From the NCBI GenBank assembly GCA_028291985.1, contig JAQGNE010000080.1, positions 1 through 64,000 on the forward strand: a stretch of DNA of 64,000 bases, in the 5' to 3' direction. The position numbers and the translations under genes are program-made. Source of the DNA: Polaromonas sp. (GTDB lineage: Bacteria > Pseudomonadota > Gammaproteobacteria > Burkholderiales > Burkholderiaceae_C). This document shows, in pieces, positions 9,801 through 16,220 of this stretch. How positions within the stretch are numbered: the first letter of the stretch is position 1; each line of letters opens with the position of its first letter. Below the pieces are notes generated by a model that saw nothing but the letters and a program-made list of their open reading frames with translations, had not been told where the DNA came from and did no database searches.

Positions 9801-9914
9801 GACGACCGGCGCAAGTCAAAGGAGGCCGGCTTTGACCGGCATCTGGTCAAGCCGGTCGACCCTGCGGAGCTGGAGAAATTGTTAGCCGCGCAGACGGTTA
9901 GCGCTATCGAATAG
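6837..9914 (+). CDS. Membrane multi-PAS hybrid histidine kinase with receiver
   Basis: A 1025-aa sensor kinase. Residues about 15-120 form several membrane helices resembling the KdpD-like DUF4118 membrane module. Four PAS/PAC sensor units follow (roughly 140-250, 260-385, 395-515 and 520-650). The HisKA domain carries the phospho-acceptor in 'ATLAHELRNPLAPIRNS' (His near 668). The ATPase domain has 'NLLNNAAKFTD' and 'GVGLALVRRF'. A C-terminal receiver has 'VVDDNQD' and the acceptor Asp in 'LLDIGMPGMNG' (about 950), with Lys in 'HLVKPVD'. No HPt domain follows, so a partner output protein is needed. The final codons 'SAIE' and the TAG stop lie within a copy of the R1 repeat. The signal is unknown. 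Confidence 0.92.
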   Translation: MKRMKFLSPELLPESHPLSVSLHYAVALAAVAAAVLLRWILEPYLQGFLPLVTVFAAVGLSVWYGGYGPALMAAVLGYGLCAFLFMRQDTGGGLGQAGSAAALLAFAASCMVIVVVGEKARAARSTLQRDEAERVKVLSELTASEHRSRSILESITDSFFSLNHNWCFVYVNPAAEQLLGRLEADLIGKSLWCEYPGTVGSDIEQMYRRVAAEGVTGFVTAYYAEHDRWYEIRAYAAVDGLSVYFRDVTDQKRLDEVLRASEERRRMAFDAAELGSWNIDPVTRALTSDERFRMVFSGSSAELTYEQAVAALHPDDVERNLAGIALALRPENPLPYAQEYRVIHPDGNLRWVLAKGRASFSGEGVKRQLISFDGTVADITDRKQAQEKLRLSEERFRALFDSMDEGFCVIDVIFDVSGHPVDYRFLEMNPAFERHTGLTNAVGKTIRGLAPDMDDFWFEAYGRVVTTGEPTRFVHEAPALGSRWFDVYAFGLGHGKERKVAVLFKDITARKHAEDQARQADEQLRALADNMPQLAWITEAGSNGEVHWFNKSWLAYTGVSVDDMKGDGWRQVHHPDHADRVARKFAYHVRNGLEWEDTFPLRSRDGSYRWFLSRMNVIRGEGGKVARIFGTGTDITEQREMAEQLRRQADALIKEDRRKDEFLATLAHELRNPLAPIRNSLQIVRMKAHDTATVEQAARVMHRQLSQMTRLVDDLLDVSRISGGKVTLRKEKIELADVIRSAVEATRPLFEASGVLLEVSLPACPIWLDADLTRMAQVFTNLLNNAAKFTDSGGQASLTARLEQGNVRVSVKDSGVGIADHQMEGIFEIFVQGNTALERSHSGLGVGLALVRRFVELHLGRVDVHSDGPEKGSEFTVTLPVLQGDKAPALPRVEVVAEAPKALRILVVDDNQDAANSLAMMLELMEHETRTVHDGFAALESAASWLPDLILLDIGMPGMNGYEVARRIRRQPWGERMTLFALTGWGQEDDRRKSKEAGFDRHLVKPVDPAELEKLLAAQTVSAIE

Positions 9915-9967
9915 ATAGCTACAAACCCATACCATACCTGGGCTGTAGGCTTATTTTATTCAAAACC
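9903..9967 (+). repeat. R1 repeat copy 3, overlapping the kinase stop codon
   Basis: The segment 'gctatcgaatagatagctac' through 'tgggctgtaggcttattttatt' is one of the best-preserved R1 copies. Its first bases encode the last residues and the TAG stop of the hybrid kinase. The rest separates that gene from the convergent acyl-CoA-binding protein gene, so it may also act in the shared 3' region. Confidence 0.75.
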
Positions 9968-9994
9968 GTGCTCGGCCGGCACAAAAGTGCAGGT

Positions 9995-10249
9995 TCAGCC
10001 GAGCTCTGCAATCAGGTCGATGTACTGCTGCTTGGCGGCATCCTGCGAGGTGCCTTTGAGCTGATTCCAGGCATCCCATTTGGCACGCGCCACCATGTCG
10101 CCAAAGCCAGGCTTCTTTTCGGTGTTGTCGCCCGCGCTGCCCTGTTTGTAGAGCGCATAAATCTTCAGCAGCGTTGCGTTGTCAGGCCGCTCGCTCAGGT
10201 TTTTCGAGTCGGCCATGGCTTTGTCAAAGGCAGCTTGCAAGTCAGACAT
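9995..10249 (-). CDS. Acyl-CoA-binding protein
   Basis: An 84-aa ACBP-family protein, the usual length of the single-domain form. It shows the four-helix family pattern: 'LQAAFDKAMADSKNL' (helix 1), 'LLKIYALYKQGSAGDN' (YxxYKQ.xxGD acyl-CoA motif), 'KPGFGDMVARAKWDAWNQLKG' (KaKwdAW motif) and a final 'AKQQYIDLIAELG' helix. It binds medium- to long-chain acyl-CoA in the cytoplasm, buffering it and delivering it to lipid enzymes. The wax ester synthase/DGAT gene lies head to head with it about 150 bp away, which suggests linked roles in neutral lipid storage. Confidence 0.95.
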   Translation of the reverse strand: MSDLQAAFDKAMADSKNLSERPDNATLLKIYALYKQGSAGDNTEKKPGFGDMVARAKWDAWNQLKGTSQDAAKQQYIDLIAELG

Positions 10250-10396
10250 GAAGAGGGCTCCGTAGTAGATAAAACAGGTTTAGAACAGCAGCACCAATGA
10301 TGCGCTGGGGGTAACTGCCCGGTATCTTAGCCATGCTGTTGGCGTGAGAATAGTGGGCTCACCCCATCCCGGGCTGATTTGTTGAGGGAAGACTTC

Positions 10397-11995
10397 ATGG
10401 TCACTCGCGTCAAAGCGCCAGAACGCATCAAGAACGGTAAGACAGTTGCCCAGGACCTGGCCACCGACGCAGCGGTGAAGGCGCAGAAAAACTTCAGGCG
10501 CGCAGTGGCCGGCACGCTCGGCCTTTCGGGTGAGCGCATGACCAAGGTCGACACCGCTTGGCTGCGCATGGACTGCGATGCCAACCTGATGATGATCGTC
10601 GGTGTCTGGCAGCTGGCGCCGGGCGTCAAGCACGCGGCGGTTTGCGAGCGCATCGAGGCCAGCCTGTTGAAGTACGACCGCTTTCGCCAGCGCGTGATGG
10701 AAGACGCCGCTGGCGCCACCTGGGTGAAGGACCGCAACTTTGACCTGGCCAACCATGTGGTGCTGGACACGCTGCCAAAGGCGGTGGGGAAATCTGGCCG
10801 AAGCAACGGCCACCATCAGCAGGAAGCTCTGCAGGACCGCGTGGCAGAGCTCGCAACGCAGCGGCTGGAACCTGAACGCCCCCTCTGGCAAATCCACCTG
10901 ATTGAGGACTACACCGGCCCGGATGGCGTGAAGGGCAGCGCCATGATCGTGCGCATACACCACTGCATTGCCGACGGCATTGCGCTGATATCGGTGACGA
11001 TGTCGCTGGTCGATGGCGGCCTGCCGCCGCCGGAGCGGCGCAAGAAAGGCGAGCCGGCCACATCGGAAGACTGGATTGCCGACACGCTGCTCAAGCCTTT
11101 TACCGACATCACCGTGCGGGCGCTGGGCGCGGTTGGCGAAGGCGCTGCGCGATCACTGGGCATGCTGGGTGACCCGAAAGGCATGGCCGAGGGGTTTGAA
11201 AAAGGCATGCAGGGCGGCATGGACATGGCCAAGGTCATGCTGCAGGTCCTGAAAGACGGTGCCGCATTGGCGCTGATGCCCGACGACTCTAAGACGCGGC
11301 TCAAGGGCAAGCCGGGCGGGGCCAAAAAAGTTGCCTGGTCCGAGCCGATTCCGCTGGACGAGGTGAAGGCGGTGGGCAAGGCGCTGAACTGCTCGATCAA
11401 TGATGTGCTGCTGAGCTGTGTGGCCGGCGCGCTGGGGGAGTATTTGAAGTCGCACGGCGACGATGTGTCGGGCCAGGAAATCCGTGCGATGGTGCCGGTT
11501 AATCTGCGGCCGATGGAGCAGGCGCACAAGCTGGGCAACCGCTTCGGACTGGTGCCGCTGGTGCTGCCGATCGGCATTGAAAACCCGATCGAGCGGGTGT
11601 ATGAAGTGCGGCGTCGCATGGCCACCCTCAAGGGCAGCTACCAGCCGCTGCTGGCCTTCAGTCTGCTGGCAGTAGCCGGGCTTTTGATCAAGCCGGCACA
11701 GGACATGATGCTCAACCTGTTTGCCAAGAAAACCACCGCGGTGATGACCAACGTACCCGGCCCGCGCGACAAGCTCAAGTTTTGCGGATCGACGCTGGAG
11801 CAAAGCATGTTCTGGGTGCCACAGTCTGGCGACGTTGGCCTGGGCGTCTCGATACTGAGCTACGGCGGCGGGGTGCAGTTTGGCGTGATCACCGACAGCC
11901 TGCTGTGCTCCGAGCCACAGCGCATCATCGACGAGTTTGTGCCGGAGTTTGCCAAGCTTTCGATCGTCACCTTGATGCTGCCCTGGGGCGACTGA
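10397..11995 (+). CDS. Wax ester synthase/diacylglycerol acyltransferase (WS/DGAT)
   Basis: A bacterial WS/DGAT that makes wax esters or triacylglycerol from acyl-CoA. The family catalytic motif HHxxxDG is present as 'IHHCIADGIAL' (His about residue 188). The C-terminal DUF1298-type part has 'VMTNVPGPRDKL' and 'MFWVPQSGDVGLGVSILSYGG', which match the conserved PLW/NVPGP block. I choose ATG 10397, preceded by 'gaggga', instead of the track's TTG at 10379, giving 532 aa. The N-terminal 35 residues are Lys/Ala-rich and precede the usual 'MTKVDTAWLRMD' family start. Together with the divergent acyl-CoA-binding protein this suggests storage of neutral lipid. Confidence 0.93.
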   Translation: MVTRVKAPERIKNGKTVAQDLATDAAVKAQKNFRRAVAGTLGLSGERMTKVDTAWLRMDCDANLMMIVGVWQLAPGVKHAAVCERIEASLLKYDRFRQRVMEDAAGATWVKDRNFDLANHVVLDTLPKAVGKSGRSNGHHQQEALQDRVAELATQRLEPERPLWQIHLIEDYTGPDGVKGSAMIVRIHHCIADGIALISVTMSLVDGGLPPPERRKKGEPATSEDWIADTLLKPFTDITVRALGAVGEGAARSLGMLGDPKGMAEGFEKGMQGGMDMAKVMLQVLKDGAALALMPDDSKTRLKGKPGGAKKVAWSEPIPLDEVKAVGKALNCSINDVLLSCVAGALGEYLKSHGDDVSGQEIRAMVPVNLRPMEQAHKLGNRFGLVPLVLPIGIENPIERVYEVRRRMATLKGSYQPLLAFSLLAVAGLLIKPAQDMMLNLFAKKTTAVMTNVPGPRDKLKFCGSTLEQSMFWVPQSGDVGLGVSILSYGGGVQFGVITDSLLCSEPQRIIDEFVPEFAKLSIVTLMLPWGD

Positions 11996-12078
11996 CGGGG
12001 TTTGGCGGCACGGGCTGTAAAAGGCGCCTTGGCGCAGCCGGCCGTTTTCACCATCACATACTGAGCCCGGCACACAGG

Positions 12079-12147
12079 CTTTTTGGGTCTTTTAGCCATC
12101 CAGACCTTGTTTCATATAAGGTTTAAGCTATCAATTCAATAGCAAAA
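12079..12147 (-). repeat. R1 repeat copy 4
   Basis: Plus-strand 'tttttgggtcttttagcc' followed by 'agctatcaattcaatagc' is the reverse complement of the R1 layout. It lies between the convergent WS/DGAT and CoaX genes. Confidence 0.65.
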
Positions 12148-12184
12148 AGCGGCTAACGGAAGCGGGTGACAGGACAGGAGGGGC

Positions 12185-12961
12185 TCAAACCTTCAAAGTG
12201 GTGAAACGCCGCGAGGCAATCTCCAGCAGCCCATCGAAGATCAGGCCTTCTACCAGTTCCACCTCGACCGACATGCTGGGCGCCATTTTCCAGCCGGCAC
12301 CGCCCGTCATGATGCAGGCGGGTGCCTCGCCGCAGTGGCGGGTCACGTTTTCAACCATGCGCTGAACCGCACCTGCAATGGCAAAGGTGCCACCGCTCGT
12401 CAACGCGTCGCTGGTGTTGGTGGGAAAGTCCTGCACATCGCCGGTGGGCACATGCAGGCCGGCGGTGCCCGACTCCAGCGCGCGCAGCATGATGCCGTGG
12501 CCTGGCAGGATGATGCCGCCCATAAATTTGCCGCTGGCATCGATCGCCTCGACCGTCACGGCGGTTCCCACCATGACCACCACGCAAGGCCTGCGGACGC
12601 CACGTCCGAGCAGCCGGTGGTAGGCACCGATCATGGCCACCCAGCGGTCGGCGCCCAGACGGGCCGGATGGTCATAGCCGTTGCTCAGGCCCGCCTCGGC
12701 AGGGCTTGACACCACCCATACCGGCGCAACATCCCAAAGCTCCATCTGCTCGACGACACGCCGCTTGATGGCGTCACCCGCCACCACCGACCCCAGGATT
12801 CTGGCAGGCGGCGCAAGGCTGGCCCATTCGTTGTCGGCCAGCTTGTCGATGTTTTCCAGAAACACCGCGCCCTGCGCCAGCAAGCGGGCGCCCACGGCGG
12901 CCGAGTCGTACTGGGCCCATTTGAGGCGGGTATTGCCCACGTCGAGCGCAAGAAAGGTCAT
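12185..12961 (-). CDS. coaX: Type III pantothenate kinase
   Basis: A 258-aa CoaX-type pantothenate kinase, which phosphorylates pantothenate in the first step of CoA synthesis. The ASKHA-fold phosphate motif is '[13 protein letters not shown]' at the N-terminus. '[15 protein letters not shown]' carries the conserved RxGADR motif, and '[10 protein letters not shown]' with 'FMGGIILPG' gives the second phosphate and substrate motifs. The length is normal. It needs a monovalent cation and is not inhibited by CoA in characterised relatives. It is transcribed in the same direction as the upstream LuxR gene with a gap of about 130 bp, so probably from its own promoter. Confidence 0.95.
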   Translation of the reverse strand: MTFLALDVGNTRLKWAQYDSAAVGARLLAQGAVFLENIDKLADNEWASLAPPARILGSVVAGDAIKRRVVEQMELWDVAPVWVVSSPAEAGLSNGYDHPARLGADRWVAMIGAYHRLLGRGVRRPCVVVMVGTAVTVEAIDASGKFMGGIILPGHGIMLRALESGTAGLHVPTGDVQDFPTNTSDALTSGGTFAIAGAVQRMVENVTRHCGEAPACIMTGGAGWKMAPSMSVEVELVEGLIFDGLLEIASRRFTTLKV

Positions 12962-13094
12962 GGAAACGCGAGCCCTCAGGATAAGGCGCCCTACAGGCCG
13001 GCCGCCGGGTGTGGGTGCCGATTATGAACAGGTTTGGCAGGCTCGCGGAAGCACCTATGCAGTAGCGCCGTCCGGCGCTGGCAGGCACAGGGCC

Positions 13095-13763
13095 TCAGAT
13101 CACGCCGAACCAGCAGGCCCGCTGAACCGCAGCGAGCTTGTTGTCTACCTTGAGTTTGGCCATGGCATTGGACAGGTGAAAGTTGGCCGTGCGCTCGCTG
13201 CACGACAGATGCACACCGGTTTCGCGCGCTGTCAGGCCTTGAAAAGCCAGGCTCAGGCATTCCAGTTCGCGCGGGCTCAAAGGACTGCGCGCTTCGGCCA
13301 GCGCTCGCTTCAAAAGCGGCCAGATATTGAGTGCCGACCACGCCAGCAAGGCTGCCTCGCTTCTGTCATGCCACTGGCGCGGGCTGAACAGATAGCATTC
13401 AAAAGCGCGCCCTACCGTCAGCGGAAACGCAATGCGCACCACGCTCTGGTAGCCATGCGCCAGCCACAGCCGGCGCCAGCGGCCCATGCTGTCGAAGGCC
13501 GACTTGGAAATGTCCTGCCAAGCCACCAGCGGCGCATCGGAGTCGCGCCACGGCGCACCGAAATCACGGCTTTCAGCCAGCGCCTCCGCGGCATCCAGCA
13601 GGCGCGGCGGGTGAATCGCCAGCACCAGTCGATCCTCCTGCCCGCCGAAAGGATCCGGTCCCAGCACCATCAGGGCCTCAACGGAGTACTCACGAAGCGC
13701 GCACAGCCAGTCGTCAAGCACGCCGTCAAGGCTCACACTGTCAAAATTGGCAGGTAGCAGCAT
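13095..13763 (-). CDS. LuxR-family transcriptional regulator (quorum-sensing type)
   Basis: A 222-aa regulator. The C-terminal 60 residues 'LSPRELECLSLAFQGLTARETGVHLSCSERTANFHLSNAMAKLKVDNKLAAVQRACWFGVI' segment is a LuxR helix-turn-helix, of the subclass found in acyl-homoserine-lactone receptors (SERT.NFHL.NAM.KL). The N-terminal 150 residues have the general size and pattern of an autoinducer-binding domain ('WLAHGYQSVVRIAFPL...GRAFECYLF'), but I cannot place all invariant ligand residues. No luxI synthase is present, so it is a LuxR solo here. It is divergent from the CqsS-like kinase gene. A lux-box-like palindrome overlaps its own 5' end and a better one precedes the synthase gene. The start lacks a strong ribosome-binding site and is uncertain. 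Confidence 0.85.
   Translation of the reverse strand: MLLPANFDSVSLDGVLDDWLCALREYSVEALMVLGPDPFGGQEDRLVLAIHPPRLLDAAEALAESRDFGAPWRDSDAPLVAWQDISKSAFDSMGRWRRLWLAHGYQSVVRIAFPLTVGRAFECYLFSPRQWHDRSEAALLAWSALNIWPLLKRALAEARSPLSPRELECLSLAFQGLTARETGVHLSCSERTANFHLSNAMAKLKVDNKLAAVQRACWFGVI
13738..13753. promoter_or_regulatory. Lux-box-like imperfect palindrome in the luxR/kinase divergent region
   Basis: 'CTGTCAAAATTGGCAG' fits the CT-N12-AG pattern of LuxR-type operators, and 12 of its 16 positions agree with its reverse complement. It lies in the first codons of the LuxR gene and 22 bp before the track start of the kinase. It shares 11 of 16 positions with the site before the synthase gene. It could serve autoregulation, but being within coding sequence it may be chance. 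Confidence 0.35.
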
Positions 13764-13775
13764 TCAGCACCGTCA

Positions 13776-15206
13776 GTGGGTCAATGTTTGGGGTCGAAGC
13801 ACGCAGTAGTATGGCTGCTTGACTTCAAACCGTTCAATTTGCTAGCCGATACCCTTCGCAGTATCAGCCGCCTGCAGGCCAGATTTCGGCTGAAGACGCC
13901 GTGGATGGACCGCACCCTGGACTGGCTCCGGCAGGAAGTCGTCGAGGCGCCGCTGACGCCGGTACTGCACCCATCGCCTCTGCGCATGAAGGGGCTGGGA
14001 CTTTTCACGCTGCTGGGGCATCCGCTTTTTTACTTCTTGTGGGCCGTCTGGCTTCCGCAACCGTATGAAAGCCTGTGGTTGCGCATCATTGCAGCCCTTC
14101 TGGGCTGCTTTTTGATCAGCGGGCGCATCAGCAACAAGCCCTCCAGTGATCTGGCCGCGTTCGTCTTTTCAGCCGTGTCGTGGTTCGAATTGCCGTTTGT
14201 TTTCAGCTGGTTTTACTGGTGCAACGGTGGCAACCCAGTGTGGCTGGCCAGCGTGTGCAGCATGATTTTTATCTATTATTTTGTCACCGACTGGCGCATC
14301 GCCAGTGTCGGGCTGGCTCTGGGAGGACTGCTGACCTGGGCGCTCTTTCGACTGGTCGGACCCGAGACTGCCGCCATGAGCGCTTCGCAGACGCCGGTCA
14401 ATGCAGTTGTGATCGCATTCAGCGTCAGCATCAGCACGCTGTTGGGTGTATCGGCCGCCAACCTGCGGCGCCAGCAGCTCAACAACACACTGGCAACCAT
14501 TGGCATCATGGCGCATGAATTGCGCACGCCCCTGTCGACTGCAGCCCTGCTGGGAGACGCCATACAGCTGGAGCTGGAGCGCCAGCCTGACAATCCGCGC
14601 GCCTCGCACCTCAACAGATTGGCAGCGCGCCTGCATGCGCTGGTGCGCAACATGAACCGCCAGATTGACACCCAGATTGCCAATGCCAAGCTGCTGGAGC
14701 TACCGCGCCAGAACGAAGTGGTGGCGGCCGGCTGGCTGGTCAGGGAAGCGGTTTCCAACTACCCATACCTGACCCAACGGCAGCGCGATTGCGTTACCGT
14801 GACGGTACGGCAAGACTTTGCTTTCCGGTCTTCGGCCACCCAGTTTTCGCAGGTGCTCGACAACCTGATCAAAAACGGGCTTTATTCGCTGATGGCGGCC
14901 GACTCTGCCTACCCCAGTGATGCATTGCACCTGGAAGTCGCCACCTCCGAGAGCCGCGGCCAGATCATCGTGAGGGATCGGGGCACCGGTATCGAGCCCA
15001 CGCTGCTTCCGCGGATCTTCAAACCTTTTTTTTCCAGCAACAAGGGCACTGGCCATGGCCTCGGCCTGGCGTTTTGCCAGCAGGTGGTCGAAGGCGCCGG
15101 CGGCCGCATCCAGGCCGCATCGGACCCCCACGGCGGTGCCATTTTCACTATCGAGCTGCCCCTAGCAACGCCGGGTTCGAACGGCCCGCCCGGCAACCTT
15201 CCCTAA
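13776..15206 (+). CDS. CqsS/LqsS-type quorum-sensing sensor histidine kinase
   Basis: A 476-aa membrane sensor kinase. Its transmembrane region 'LLGHPLFYFLWAVWLPQPYESLWLRIIAALLG' closely parallels the start of the Vibrio CqsS sensor domain (GxP.YYF.W..W.PQ.YE.L.LR), and about six helices span residues 70-225. The HisKA motif is 'GIMAHELRTPLSTAALL' (His about 245). The N-box is 'VLDNLIKNGLYSL', with 'GTGHGLGLAFCQQVV' near the end. Unlike CqsS it has no C-terminal receiver; a separate response-regulator gene follows 8 bp downstream. The expected ligand class is an alpha-hydroxyketone made by the adjacent synthase. The start is uncertain: GTG 13776 (track) leaves only 12 bp to luxR, while ATG 13905 gives 433 aa. 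PhcS-like kinases are the nearest alternative. Confidence 0.85.
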   Translation: MGQCLGSKHAVVWLLDFKPFNLLADTLRSISRLQARFRLKTPWMDRTLDWLRQEVVEAPLTPVLHPSPLRMKGLGLFTLLGHPLFYFLWAVWLPQPYESLWLRIIAALLGCFLISGRISNKPSSDLAAFVFSAVSWFELPFVFSWFYWCNGGNPVWLASVCSMIFIYYFVTDWRIASVGLALGGLLTWALFRLVGPETAAMSASQTPVNAVVIAFSVSISTLLGVSAANLRRQQLNNTLATIGIMAHELRTPLSTAALLGDAIQLELERQPDNPRASHLNRLAARLHALVRNMNRQIDTQIANAKLLELPRQNEVVAAGWLVREAVSNYPYLTQRQRDCVTVTVRQDFAFRSSATQFSQVLDNLIKNGLYSLMAADSAYPSDALHLEVATSESRGQIIVRDRGTGIEPTLLPRIFKPFFSSNKGTGHGLGLAFCQQVVEGAGGRIQAASDPHGGAIFTIELPLATPGSNGPPGNLP

Positions 15207-15214
15207 GCATATTT

Positions 15215-16195
15215 ATGTCTTTCGCACTTTATCGCCGCCCTGGTGCCGTTATCTTTCTAGACGACGACCCCGAGTACCTCGAAATGCTGGCCATGGTGAT
15301 GCCGCCCGAGTGGTACGCGCGCCTGTTTCTGCGGCCGGTGGCCTGTATCGAAACCCTGTTGATGGAGCGCGACGCCTGGGAAAGCGACATCTGGAGACAC
15401 CAGGAAATGGTGAACCGGTGGCGCGAAGGGGTGGCGCTGATCCCGCAAATACTGCAGTACTGGCGGGAAGACGCCACGACCCGGTTTGCCCTGACGCAAG
15501 TCTGCGTCGTTGACTATTCCATGCCGGCCATGAGCGGCCTGCGCGTACTCAGCGAGCTCACGCAGTGGGAAGGTTCACGCATTCTGCTGACGGGCCGCGC
15601 TGACGAACAGCTTGCCGTGTCGGCTTTCAACCGCGGCCTGATCGACCAGTTCATCGCCAAGCAGCTTCCGGATATCCGGCTGCGACTGACAGAGGCCATA
15701 CGGGCAAGGCTCAGTCAGCCCAACCCGCGGCACGAGCAGACCTGGCGCGCCACCTTGTCGCGCGAACAGCACGCGCTGCTGGGCGATGCGGGAATCGAGC
15801 GGGCACTCGACCAGCTTGCCATGACGCACGGCTGGGTCGAGCACATCGTGCTGGGCGCGCCTTTCGGCGTACTGGCCCTGGACCGCACGGGCCAGGTGTC
15901 CTGGCTGCAACTGGAGCCGCAGCACCGGCTGGCAGAGCTTGCCGAAATGGCGGAATCCCAGGGATGCGAGCGGGCCATCGTCAACAACGTTGCCAGTGGC
16001 GAACTGCTGATCGACTTGGAACTCCGGCTGGCACTCGGCGGCAGTGCCAAGCCCCAGACGCGGCCAGCCACTGCCGTGGCATCGCAGGATGCGCTGGTCT
16101 ACACCGCGCTGTTTCCTGTGGATCCCTCTCTTGCGCCGGGGCCGGCATCCAGCCATGGCAGCTTTGTGGCGGCACACAGCCACAGGTCGCTGTGA
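15215..16195 (+). CDS. Response regulator of the CqsS-like kinase (LqsR/JqsR-like)
   Basis: A 326-aa regulator starting at ATG 15215, 8 bp after the kinase stop, rather than at the track start 15074 which lies inside the kinase gene. The receiver has the acidic pocket 'IFLDDDPEYLEML', the phospho-acceptor Asp near residue 99 in 'VCVVDYSMPAMSGLRVL', Thr in 'RILLTG' and Lys in 'QFIAKQ'. About 85 residues separate the acidic pocket from the acceptor, roughly 40 more than normal, because of an insert ('CIETLLMERDAWESDIW...IPQILQYWRED'). The C-terminal 150 residues are not a DNA-binding domain I recognise; 'FGVLALDRTGQVSWL' hints at a PAS-like fold. Output may therefore be by protein interaction. 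Confidence 0.82.
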   Translation: MSFALYRRPGAVIFLDDDPEYLEMLAMVMPPEWYARLFLRPVACIETLLMERDAWESDIWRHQEMVNRWREGVALIPQILQYWREDATTRFALTQVCVVDYSMPAMSGLRVLSELTQWEGSRILLTGRADEQLAVSAFNRGLIDQFIAKQLPDIRLRLTEAIRARLSQPNPRHEQTWRATLSREQHALLGDAGIERALDQLAMTHGWVEHIVLGAPFGVLALDRTGQVSWLQLEPQHRLAELAEMAESQGCERAIVNNVASGELLIDLELRLALGGSAKPQTRPATAVASQDALVYTALFPVDPSLAPGPASSHGSFVAAHSHRSL

Positions 16196-16220
16196 CAGCG
16201 CGGGCGGCAAGCCATCACGC

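Noticed and set aside
13776-16195. Kinase and regulator as a PhcS/PhcR-type 3-hydroxy-fatty-acid-ester system
   Set aside because: No PhcB-like methyltransferase is present, while a CqsA-like synthase is adjacent and the sensor domain matches CqsS; kept only as an alternative for the kinase.
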